A stretch of DNA of 8,658 bases from CAZWRN01 sp964446685. GTDB taxonomy: Bacteria; Patescibacteriota; Microgenomatia; Daviesbacterales; UBA10151. The notes beneath the pieces were generated by a model that was given only the letters and a program-made list of their open reading frames with translations, had not been told where the DNA came from and did not search any database. The stretch covers positions 1 through 8,658 of the forward strand of contig CAYUPO010000034.1 of NCBI GenBank assembly GCA_964446685.1. Reading direction: 5' to 3'. Below, one piece after another: positions 1 through 7,900 of the stretch (position 1 is its first letter; every line of letters begins with the position of its first letter). A program made the translations under genes and the position numbers.

Positions 1-446
1 TTTGCATCTGCCATTCTTAGAGTGTCTTCTTTCTTTCTAATTGCTGCTCCCTGTCCATTTGCAGCGTCCATTATTTCAGCTGCAAGTTTTTTACCAAAAG
101 TTTTGTACTCTTTATTTCCTCTATTTCTAGCTGCATTTACTAACCATCGGATAGCTAGTGATTCTCTTCTATCACCACGAACTTCAACCGGAACCTGATA
201 TGAAGCTCCACCCACTCGTCTTGGACGAACTTCCATTCGTGGAGAAATGTTGGACATTGCGGTATCAAAAACAGTCACCGGATTTTTACCAGTTTTTTCG
301 ATTTCCTGCATGGCGCTGTAGACCAAAGACTGGGCCACAGTTTTTTTACCATCAAACATTATTTTATTTATCAGTTTTGTCAAAATCCGGGAATTATATA
401 CCGGATCAGGTAAAACTATTCTTTTAATTGCTTTTCGACCTCTCAT
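1..446 (-). CDS. rpsG: Small ribosomal subunit protein uS7 (S7), 3' end cut by window edge
   Basis: The minus strand reads open from an ATG at 446 to the window edge, giving 148 residues that begin MRGRKAIKRIVLPDPVYNSR. The recognisable uS7 signatures are FDGKKTVAQ (residues 31-39), MEVRPRRVGGASYQVPVEVR (71-90), ESLAIRWLVNAARNRG (95-110) and KKEDTLRMADA (138-148). E. coli S7 continues from the matching point with about eight to ten more residues, so only a short C-terminal stretch should be missing. uS7 binds the 3' major domain of 16S rRNA, starts assembly of the 30S head and lies near the mRNA exit and E site. The start is chosen because it gives the usual family N terminus. No Shine-Dalgarno sequence lies upstream (AATTAACTAACT precedes the ATG), so initiation may depend on coupling to rpsL or on an unstructured leader. 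The gene follows rpsL after 96 bases. Confidence 0.96.
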   Translation of the reverse strand, partial: MRGRKAIKRIVLPDPVYNSRILTKLINKIMFDGKKTVAQSLVYSAMQEIEKTGKNPVTVFDTAMSNISPRMEVRPRRVGGASYQVPVEVRGDRRESLAIRWLVNAARNRGNKEYKTFGKKLAAEIMDAANGQGAAIRKKEDTLRMADA

Positions 447-542
447 AGTTAGTTAATTTGATGATTAGTGAATTGGTTAATTAGATCTTTTTTCTGATTA
501 ACTATTTAGTTGATTCACTGATTATCTGTTTCTTTCCTTTCT
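447..542 (-). promoter_or_regulatory. rpsL-rpsG spacer with competing inverted repeats, possible S7 control site
   Basis: This AT-rich 96-base spacer starts with a purine-rich tract just after the rpsL stop and contains repeated GTTAAT and GTGAAT words. On the transcribed (minus) strand, AGTGAAT and ATTCACT can form a 7-bp stem, extendable with mismatches over 460-474 and 512-526. It would enclose a small hairpin of GTTAATCAG (494-502) with CTAATTAAC (476-484), which has one mismatch. Alternatively TAGTTAAT (497-504) pairs perfectly with ATTAACTA (450-457), which ends 3 bases before the rpsG start codon. In E. coli the S12-S7 intercistronic region is where S7 represses its own synthesis, so a comparable role here is an inference from position. 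The simple sequence makes chance pairing possible. Confidence 0.35.
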
Positions 543-973
543 TTATGCTGCTTTAGCCATTGGGCGTTTAGCACCATATTTTGAACGTGATGAACTTCTC
601 TTTTGTACTCCTGACAAATCCAGCTTTCCGCGAACTAAATGATATTTAACACCTGGCAAATCTTTAACTCTTCCACCACGAACCAAAACGATACCATGCT
701 CAGCCAAGTCATGACCAATACCCTGAATGTATGCAGTCACTTCAGTTCTGTTAGAAAGTCTGACTCTGGCAACTTTTCGCAAAGCTGAATTTGGTTTCTT
801 TGGTGTCATAGTTCTGACTAAAGTAACCACCCCTCTTTTCTGAGGACTTGGAGACGTACTATAAGCACGGGCAAGAGCATTATATGAACGTCTTAAAGCT
901 GTAGCCTTAATTTTTNNNNNNNNNNGACTACCGGTTTTCGACCTTTTTTTACTAATTGATTAATAGTTGGCAT
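543..973 (-). CDS. rpsL: Small ribosomal subunit protein uS12 (S12), interrupted by assembly gap
   Basis: uS12 sits at the 30S decoding centre and helps monitor codon-anticodon pairing. The ATG at 973 gives MPTINQLVKKGRKPVV, the standard uS12 N terminus. Ten Ns follow at 916-925, then 123 residues continue from KIKATALRRSYNAL to KRPMAKAA and a TAA stop. Diagnostic motifs are TPKKPNSALRKVARVRL and RGGRVKDLPGVKYH. They keep the two lysines where streptomycin resistance arises in E. coli (K42, K87) and the Asp that is methylthiolated there (D88). Between the N terminus and QKRG there are roughly 15 residues more than in E. coli, for a total of about 142. The two sides of the gap are in different frames with 10 Ns, so the true gap should be 2 modulo 3 in length. 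A GTG at 830 is internal and is not the start. AGGT lies 7 bases before the ATG. Confidence 0.94.
916..925. other. Assembly gap of 10 Ns inside rpsL
   Basis: Ten consecutive Ns lie between codon 16 and the rest of rpsL. The flank at 911-915 is a T run (poly-A in the coding sense). Conserved uS12 sequence continues on both sides, so this is one gene. The upstream half uses codons whose lowest coordinate is 2 mod 3 and the downstream half uses 0 mod 3, so the stated gap length is arbitrary or there is an indel beside it. Confidence 0.98.
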
Positions 974-1046
974 AATATTTACCTATAATGACAACTTCAA
1001 GCTCTGCTTAAAATTTTGTTTCAAGCTCTGCTTATAGTTGGCATAA
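963..1046. repeat. Nested direct repeats duplicating the rpsL leader and start
   Basis: Two repeat pairs interlock here. A 15-base word, TTCAAGCTCTGCTTA on the plus strand, occurs exactly at 996-1010 and 1020-1034. A 13-base word, ATAGTTGGCATAA, occurs exactly at 963-975 and 1034-1046. On the coding strand the second pair contains ATGCCAACTAT, the first codons of rpsL. The upstream copy therefore looks like an extra rpsL start, but it runs into TGA after MPTISRA (1044 down to 1021). The pattern could be a small tandem duplication, a leader peptide or an assembly effect near the N gap. Confidence 0.8.
981..984 (-). promoter_or_regulatory. rpsL Shine-Dalgarno site
   Basis: On the minus strand AGGT (in TATAGGTAAATATT) lies 7 bases before the ATG at 973. 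The duplicated upstream ATG at 1044 has no such site, which supports 973 as the true start. Confidence 0.6.
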
Positions 1047-1077
1047 CTTAGTTTCTGACTGAATTATTTACGAAAGA

Positions 1078-1105
1078 CTTGAGGTATGAATAATCATATA
1101 TCAAG
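1078..1105. repeat. Imperfect palindrome in rpsL leader
   Basis: Two nested 5-bp arms are perfect: CTTGA (1078-1082) with TCAAG (1101-1105), and TATGA (1085-1089) with TCATA (1094-1098). A 2x2 mismatch separates them and the loop has 4 bases. In RNA it would form a weak hairpin. No T tract follows on the minus strand, so it is not an intrinsic terminator. It could be an operator, a processing site or chance. Confidence 0.4.
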
Positions 1106-1182
1106 ACATTCTTCAACTTTTCAGTTTACTCCAAAATTTAAATACAAACTTTGGTTGTCTTTATTTAGAACTTAGAAAACTA

Positions 1183-4100
1183 CTAAGCTCTAACAGTATC
1201 TAATTTAGCTCTGTCTCCACTTGTTGGAATAAGTCGACCTATAATAACATTTTCTTTCAGTCCAAGCAAGCGGTCGATCTTTCCAGTAGTTGCAGCCTCT
1301 GACAAAACAGTTGTTGTTTCAACAAATGATGCAGCTGACAGGAAGCTTTCAGTCTGAAGTGATGCTCTGGTAATACCCAAGATAATCACTGCTGCAGTTG
1401 CTGGTTCTCCACCTTCTGCCAAAATTCTGGTATTTTCTTCTTCAAACTTAGTTCTGTTAATTATTTCACCTGGTAATAATACTGTATCTCCCTGTGATTC
1501 AACCCGAACTTTATCAGACATCTTTCGTACGATAACTTCAAAATGTTTTTCATTAATCTGCACACCCTGTGATTCATACACTTCCCGTGTAGCGTCAACC
1601 ACATATCTTTGTGCAGCTCTCAGACCTTTAACCCGAAGTACTTCTCTGATATCCAAATGTCCGGCGACCAACTGAGTACCAGCTTCGATACTATCTCCGT
1701 CATTAACTAAAATTGCCACATTTTTAGTAACTGCATATTCTCTTTCGGTATGAGGCTTAGATGTAGTTCTGACTCTGATAACAGTACCTTCTTCAGTCTC
1801 TGAAATAGTGACTTTTCCGGCAATTTCTGAAATAGGAGCTACCATTTTTGGCATTCGTGCTTCATAAAGCTCTTCAACACGAGGCAAACCCTGTGTAATA
1901 TCAGCACCAACAACACCTCCGGAATGGAAAGTTCTCATTGTTAGCTGTGTACCTGGTTCACCAATAGCCTGAGCTGCTACAACACCAACTGGAGTTCCCA
2001 GTTCAACCGGCAGTCTACTTGAAAGATCCAGACCATAACATGCTGCACAAAGTCCATATTTTGATTCACAAGTAAGTGGTGTTCTAACTGTGATTTCATC
2101 AACATCTGCTACTGCCAATACATCAACTTCGGATTCTTCGATATAAGCTCCATCTTCAATAATGGTTTTCTTAGTTTTTTGATCTACTACTTTTCCAAGC
2201 ACTTTTCGTCCTAAGAATCTGGTTGAAACCTGTCCAGGATTATTTTTTGGAACTTCCAAAATAGTACCTTTAGTAGTCAAACAATCTGGAATCCGGATAA
2301 TAACATCATGTGACACATCAACTAAACGTCGGGTTAAGTAACCGGCATCTGCTGTTCTAATAGCACGGTCTGCAACACCTTTTCTAGCACCTCTACAGGA
2401 AGTAAAGTATTCAAACACACCAAGTCCTTCACGGTAGTTAGATTTTGTTGGCAATTCCACAATTTTTCCGGTTGGATCAACTGAGAATCCTCGCATACCA
2501 GCGGTCTGAGCAATCTGAGCTGTAGTTGCACGAGCTCCACCAGATCTCATAATAATTTCCACCGGACTATCGTTTGGAATAGCCGCAATAGTTTTTCGAA
2601 CGATCTCGTCTCCAACTCTGGTCCATACTTCCTGAGCCAAAGCTCTTCGTTCTTCGTCTGTGATCAGTCCTTTAAGCACATTTTGTTCGATTTCCAGGAT
2701 TTCATTATCACCACCCCGGATCAAATCTTTCTTTTCCGGAATAATATTGTTATCAAAGATACCAACTGAAAGACCTGAGATAGTTGCTCCCCAGAAACCG
2801 AATTCTTTAATATCATCAATCAGCTTAGCTACTTCATCTTTAGAAAACTTTTTGAAAGCAATCATGATGATTTTAGCAATTCCTGAGTTGTTGATTGTTT
2901 CATTAACAAATCTCAGCTCTTCAGGTAGGAAACTGTTAAAGATAATTCTTCCAACACTGGTTTCCAAAACCTCATTATTAATCATGGCTTTGATCGGAGC
3001 TCTGAGATTTAATTCACCCATCTGATAGGCAAATATTGCTTCTTCTGTACCATAAACTTTGTCAGACCCTTCAATTTTCTTATCAATTGAAGTCACGAAA
3101 TATGAACCAAGTGCCATTTCACGATTTGGAACGTTAATTGGACTGGAATTTGATGGGCGAAGAATGTTTTCTTTTGCCATCATCAAAGTTTTTGCTTCTT
3201 CTTTAGCTTTTTCAGACAAAGGCACGTGAACAGCCATTTGGTCACCGTCAAAATCAGCATTAAATCCGGCACAGATACATGGATGAATCTGAATTGCATT
3301 TCCGTCAATCAAAATTGGGAAAAATGCCTGAATACCAAGTCTATGCAAAGTTGGTGCACGATTGATCAATACCGGATGATCTTTAATAACTTCTTCTAAA
3401 ATATCCCATACTTCTGGTGGTCTGAATTCAAGCACATTTTTTGCGCCTTTTACATTGGAAGCAAGACCTCTTGAGATCAACTCACGCAGAACAAATGGTT
3501 TAAACATCTCCAATGCCATCTCTTTTGGCAAACCAACCTGGTGCAGCTTCAACTTTGGACCAACGATAATAACTGATCGTCCTGAGTAATCAACACGTTT
3601 TCCGAGCAAGTTCTGTCTAAATCGTCCCTGTTTTCCACGAAGCATTTCAGAAAGTGATCTCAGTTGGTGAGTTCCAGCTCTTCTGGTAGTTCTGTTAGTA
3701 GTGTCAATCAGTGAATCAACAGCTTCCTGAAGCATTCGTTTTTCATTTCGCAAAATAATTTCCGGAGCTCCCAGATTAATCAGTCTCTTTAAACGATTAT
3801 TTCTGTTAATAACTCTTCTGTAAAGATCGTTCAGATCGGATGTAGCAAATCGTCCTCCAGGAAGTTGTACCATTGGACGCAAATCTGGTGGAAGAACAGG
3901 CAATACATTTAAGATCATCCAGGCTGGATTAATCTTAGAATTTCTCATTCCCTCTATCAGTCTCAGTCTTTTTGTAGCTTTAATATGTCGCTGTCCACTA
4001 GACTTTGATACTTCAAGTCTCAGATCAGCTGCCAATTTGTCCAGATCGATTACATTTAGCACTTCAAGCAGTGCTTCAGCACCCATACCAACTTTCAGGA

Positions 4101-4878
4101 AATCAGCTACATCGTATTCAAAAAGTTTACTGTATTCATCTTCTGAAATAAGTTTCAAAGCAGTGATAGATTTAAGTAGATCAGTAACTGTTTTATAGAT
4201 CTCTTCCAACTGACCCTGTTCAACCTGATTTTGTTCACGAAGTTTGGCAATCTGCTGTCTGCTGTGAAGTTGTGCTTCAGAAGCTGCTAATTCATATTTT
4301 TCATTATCAGTAATTTTTTTCTTTAATTCTTTTGCATCTTCTGCCTGAACTTTTTCGATCTCTTCAATCTGTTTATTTAAATTAGCTTTTGATTCTTCAA
4401 GTTTAACTTCCAACTGTTTCTGAAGAGTTTCAATTGCTTTTGCTTTAGCATCTGCATCAACTGAAATAACCAGGTATGAAGCAAAGTAAATAACTGCTTC
4501 CAGGTTTTTCATGGTTAGATCCAGAATCAAAGATAATTTTGATGGAGCACCTTTAACAAACCAGATATGCGCTACCGGAGTTGCCAAAGAAATATGGCCC
4601 ATTCTTTCTCGTCGAACTTTGGACTGTGTAACTTCAACACCACATTTATCACAGATCACACCTCGGTATCTGATTCTCTTATATTTACCACAATAACATT
4701 CCCAATCTTTTGTCGGACCAAAAATATTTTCCGCAAATAGACCATCTTTTTCAGCTTTCAAAGTTCGGTAATTAATTGTTTCTGGTCTGGTAACTTCTCC
4801 AAAAGACCATGAACGAATCAGCTCCGGTGAAGCGATAAGTACCTGTAATGCTGTAAAGTCAACTAAATTGTTTTGCAT
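1183..4878 (-). CDS. rpoC: DNA-directed RNA polymerase subunit beta'
   Basis: This 1231-residue protein is the Mg-binding half of the RNA polymerase active-site cleft. Zinc-binding domain 1 shows C61, C63, C76 and C79. The catalytic loop NADFDGDQMAVH spans 540-551, with metal-binding D542, D544 and D546. The bridge helix lies around 826-852, and the trigger-loop motif LTMRTFH at 979-985 includes M981, R982 and H985. Zinc site 2 is C866, C937, C944 and C947. The C terminus has the usual GLKENVIIGRLIPTSG (1206-1221). The large E. coli trigger-loop insertion is absent. Residues about 141-240 form a charged coiled-coil insertion where Thermus beta' carries a different domain and actinobacteria carry a similar coil. 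In the bridge helix, R838 replaces a nearly universal Thr, and C828-R829 replace the usual TH. The ATG at 4878 gives the normal N terminus but has no clear Shine-Dalgarno sequence. The stop is TAG. Confidence 0.98.
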   Translation of the reverse strand: MQNNLVDFTALQVLIASPELIRSWSFGEVTRPETINYRTLKAEKDGLFAENIFGPTKDWECYCGKYKRIRYRGVICDKCGVEVTQSKVRRERMGHISLATPVAHIWFVKGAPSKLSLILDLTMKNLEAVIYFASYLVISVDADAKAKAIETLQKQLEVKLEESKANLNKQIEEIEKVQAEDAKELKKKITDNEKYELAASEAQLHSRQQIAKLREQNQVEQGQLEEIYKTVTDLLKSITALKLISEDEYSKLFEYDVADFLKVGMGAEALLEVLNVIDLDKLAADLRLEVSKSSGQRHIKATKRLRLIEGMRNSKINPAWMILNVLPVLPPDLRPMVQLPGGRFATSDLNDLYRRVINRNNRLKRLINLGAPEIILRNEKRMLQEAVDSLIDTTNRTTRRAGTHQLRSLSEMLRGKQGRFRQNLLGKRVDYSGRSVIIVGPKLKLHQVGLPKEMALEMFKPFVLRELISRGLASNVKGAKNVLEFRPPEVWDILEEVIKDHPVLINRAPTLHRLGIQAFFPILIDGNAIQIHPCICAGFNADFDGDQMAVHVPLSEKAKEEAKTLMMAKENILRPSNSSPINVPNREMALGSYFVTSIDKKIEGSDKVYGTEEAIFAYQMGELNLRAPIKAMINNEVLETSVGRIIFNSFLPEELRFVNETINNSGIAKIIMIAFKKFSKDEVAKLIDDIKEFGFWGATISGLSVGIFDNNIIPEKKDLIRGGDNEILEIEQNVLKGLITDEERRALAQEVWTRVGDEIVRKTIAAIPNDSPVEIIMRSGGARATTAQIAQTAGMRGFSVDPTGKIVELPTKSNYREGLGVFEYFTSCRGARKGVADRAIRTADAGYLTRRLVDVSHDVIIRIPDCLTTKGTILEVPKNNPGQVSTRFLGRKVLGKVVDQKTKKTIIEDGAYIEESEVDVLAVADVDEITVRTPLTCESKYGLCAACYGLDLSSRLPVELGTPVGVVAAQAIGEPGTQLTMRTFHSGGVVGADITQGLPRVEELYEARMPKMVAPISEIAGKVTISETEEGTVIRVRTTSKPHTEREYAVTKNVAILVNDGDSIEAGTQLVAGHLDIREVLRVKGLRAAQRYVVDATREVYESQGVQINEKHFEVIVRKMSDKVRVESQGDTVLLPGEIINRTKFEEENTRILAEGGEPATAAVIILGITRASLQTESFLSAASFVETTTVLSEAATTGKIDRLLGLKENVIIGRLIPTSGDRAKLDTVRA

Positions 4879-4967
4879 ATATTATTAAAATTTCTAAGTA
4901 CACTAATTTCTAACTTCTAAATAAATCCCAATATTCAAATTAGGATTTAGAAATTATTAATTAGAAC
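4879..4967 (-). other. rpoB-rpoC spacer with TTAGAA-type repeats and hairpin
   Basis: The 89-base spacer is built largely from variants of TTAGAAATT in both orientations. The 10-mer TTAGAAATTA is on the plus strand at 4947-4956 and on the minus strand at 4904-4913, making a perfect inverted pair. TAAATCC and GGATTTA form an inner 7-bp stem around a 14-base loop. On the mRNA this gives an AT-rich hairpin with a bulge on one arm. No T tract follows, so it is not a terminator. A role in mRNA processing or in setting the beta to beta' ratio is only a guess. Confidence 0.5.
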
Positions 4968-7900
4968 TTATGTTATTTCCTCCTTTTCTTCTTCTGGTTC
5001 TCCATCTTCCATAGCTGCTGCAGCTTCATCAGCCAGAGCGTCCATATTATCATCGATTTCAACTGCAGGGTCAACCACTTCCATATTTCCTTCTTCAGCG
5101 GTCAATTCCTGTTCAACTCCAACTGTTGCAACATCTAAGGCTTCTTTAGCCTGATCAATAAACTGAACCTGTTCTTTAGTTGCTTCTTCCACAACTTCTT
5201 CAACAACTGCTTCTTTAACTCCAATTGGATCAACTGATACACCAAGTGACTGCAACTCTTTAACCAACACTTTAAATGACTCAGGAATCAAAGCCTGTGG
5301 GATCTGAGTTCCTTTAATGATTGCCTCAAAAGCTTTAGCTCTTCCAACAACGTCATCTGACTTGATAGTTAACATCTCCTGCAGGATATTTGCAGCTCCG
5401 TATGCTTCAAGTGCCCAAACCTCCATCTCTCCCAATCTCTGACCACCCATTTGAGCTTTACCACCCAAAGGCTGTTGTGTAACAAGTGAGTATGGTCCAG
5501 TTGATCGTGCATGAGTCTTGTCTTCAACCATGTGGATCAATTTCAGGAAATGTGAATATCCTACAACCACATCCTGCTGGAAATATTCACCTGTTCGTCC
5601 ATCAATTAATTTACTTTTAGCTGATGGCTGCATACCAGCTTTTCTAAATTCTTCAATAATAATGCTTTCAGGAATTTTCTCAAAAACCGGAGCAGCAATC
5701 TTATAACCAAGTTTTTTAGCAGCAAATCCCAAATGAGCTTCCAGCAACTGTCCCAAATTCATACGTGAAAGCACAGTCACGGAAGAGATAATAATATCTA
5801 CCGGTGTTCCATCTTCCAAATGAGGCATATCATGCTCTGGAACGATCTTTGAAATAACACCTTTGTTTCCATGTCTTCCGGCAAGTTTGTCTCCGGCAGT
5901 AACTTTTCGAAGTTGTGCTACTTTAACTTTGATTCTCTGTAATACTCCTGCACCCAGATCATCACCTGCATCCCGTGAAAGAATTTCAACACCAATCACT
6001 GTTCCTCTTTCACCGTGAGGCATTCTCAAAGATGTATCACGAACCTCTTTAGCTTTTTCACCAAAGATAGCCCGCAGTAATCTTTCCTCAGCTGTCAATT
6101 CTGTTTCACCTTTTGGCTGAACTTTACCAACCAGGATATCTCCAGGTCCCACTTCAGCACCAATTCGGATAATACCTCTATCATCCAGATTTGCCAAAGC
6201 TTCTTCAGATACGTTTGGAATATCTGGTGTTACTTCATCTGGACCTAATTTTGTTTCAACAACGTCTGTGGAATATTCTTCAATATGAATAGAAGACAAA
6301 ACATCTTCTTTAACCAGTCTACTTGAGATCACGATAGCGTCTTCATAACCAAGTCCGTCATAACTCATGTAAGCAATCAGCAGATTTGTTCCTAAAGCTA
6401 ATTCTCCGCCATCCGAAGAAGTTCCTTCAATCAACAAATCTCCGGTTTTAATTTTTTGGTTTAATTTAACAACCGGTTTCTGAGAATAACAGGTCATGTT
6501 TGGAGAATTTACAAATTTATTAACTTTAAATTCATGTTTTCCGTCTTTTCCTTCAACTACAACTCTGTCTCCTTCAACCAATGTCACCATTCCATCCAAT
6601 GGGGATCTGACAACTCTTGCCATTGAATCAGCAATTAAAGTTTCCATACCAGTTCCGACAACCGGAGCCATCGGTAAAAGCAGTGGTACAGCCTGACATT
6701 GCATGTGAGTACCCATCAAAGCCCGGTTAGCATCATCATGAGCCAAAAATGGAATCAAAGATGCTGAAGTACCTACGATCTGCTGAGGAGATACGTCAAT
6801 TAACTGAACTAATTTTGCATCAGCTTCAAAGAAACTTCCCTGATGACGTACAGGAACTCTCTGCTGCATAATATATCCTTTTTCATCAATTTCAACTGTA
6901 GCTTCTGTAATATAGATATCTTCTTCATCATCTGCAGTCAGATAAGTCACTTCATCTGTCACACGGACTTTGCCATTTTCCTGAACAACTTTTCTGTATG
7001 GAGTCTCTAAGAAACCATATTCATTTACCCGTGCAAATAAAGCCAGGTAGGTAACCAAACCAATATTTGGTCCTTCAGGAGAACGGATCGGGTCAACCCG
7101 ACCATATTGAGAGTGATTAATATCGCGGATAGAAAATGAAGCCCGGTCTCTGGAAATACCACCGGTACCAGTCACAGAAAGTCTTCTTAAATGATCAATT
7201 TCTGAAAGCGGATTAGTCTGATCAAGGATCTGAGACAACTGAGATGATCTAAAGAATTCATTAATAGCTGCAATAACTGGTCTGGCATTAACTAAACCAG
7301 CTGCTGTAATTTCCTGATCCAGAGATAACAGACTCATTCTTTCTTTAATAACTCTTTCCAATCTCTGTAAACCGATCCAGAAAGCGTTCTGAGCTACCAA
7401 TTCTCCAACCATTCTCACTCTTCGGTTGGCCAGGTGATCGATATCATCAACTCGTCCTTTACCGTTTGCCAGACTGATCAGATATTTTAAAGTAGACATG
7501 ATATCTTCTTTAGAAAGAGTCCAGTTTTCAGGAGTGTTTGGTACATCAACACCCAGTCTTTTATTCATTTTGAATCTACCAACTCGGGTTAAGTTATAAC
7601 GTCGGGCATTAAAGAACATATTTTGCAGCAGGGATTTAGCAGTTTCCAGTACAACTGGATCACCAGGTCGCATTTTTCGGAAAATTTCCAGTAAAGCTTC
7701 ATTTTGATCTTTGGTAGTATCTTTAGCCAAAGTTGATTCAATAAACTGATGATCTTCATTGTTATCAACACCTTTGAATTCTTCTCTGATCTGATCTTCA
7801 CTAAAACCAAGTGCTCGAAGCAGAGTAGTCGCAGCAAATTTTCTTCGGCGGTCAATTTTAACAGTTAACACATCGGATCTGGAAACACCGAATTCAAGCC

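Larger units (their letters stand above)
974..1182 (-). other. rpoC-rpsL intergenic spacer (209 bases)
   Basis: Nothing here looks like a gene of normal length. From the rpoC stop onwards the spacer holds a TTAGAACTTA word (plus strand, 1165-1174), an imperfect palindrome at 1078-1105, the duplicated rpsL leader, and the rpsL ribosome-binding site. No GC-rich stem followed by a T tract is visible on the minus strand, so rpoC transcription probably reads into rpsL. AT-rich words such as TTGATA and TATGAT occur, but I could not place a -35/-10 pair with normal spacing. Confidence 0.6.

Noticed and set aside
158..427. Plus-strand open frame of 89 codons
   Set aside because: It lies wholly opposite rpsG, which has clear uS7 motifs, and its translation matches no family I recognise. 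It is a shadow frame.
543..973. rpsL as a frameshifted pseudogene
   Set aside because: The frame change coincides exactly with the run of Ns. All conserved motifs are intact on both sides, so the cause is the arbitrary gap length.
1078..1105. Palindrome as an rpoC terminator
   Set aside because: The stem is AU-rich with a 2x2 mismatch and is followed by TCTTTCG on the minus strand, not a T tract.
2395..2397. C828 of RpoC as a zinc ligand
   Set aside because: The four ligands of zinc site 2 are accounted for by C866, C937, C944 and C947. C828 lies in the bridge helix segment.
2660..3025. Plus-strand open frame of 121 codons
   Set aside because: It is antisense to conserved rpoC sequence, low in complexity (Ser, Ile, Leu rich), and has no ribosome-binding site or family signature.
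7589..7855. Minus-strand open frame of 88 codons inside rpoB
   Set aside because: It is an alternative frame of the rpoB lobe region. The rpoB frame is conserved and intact across it.
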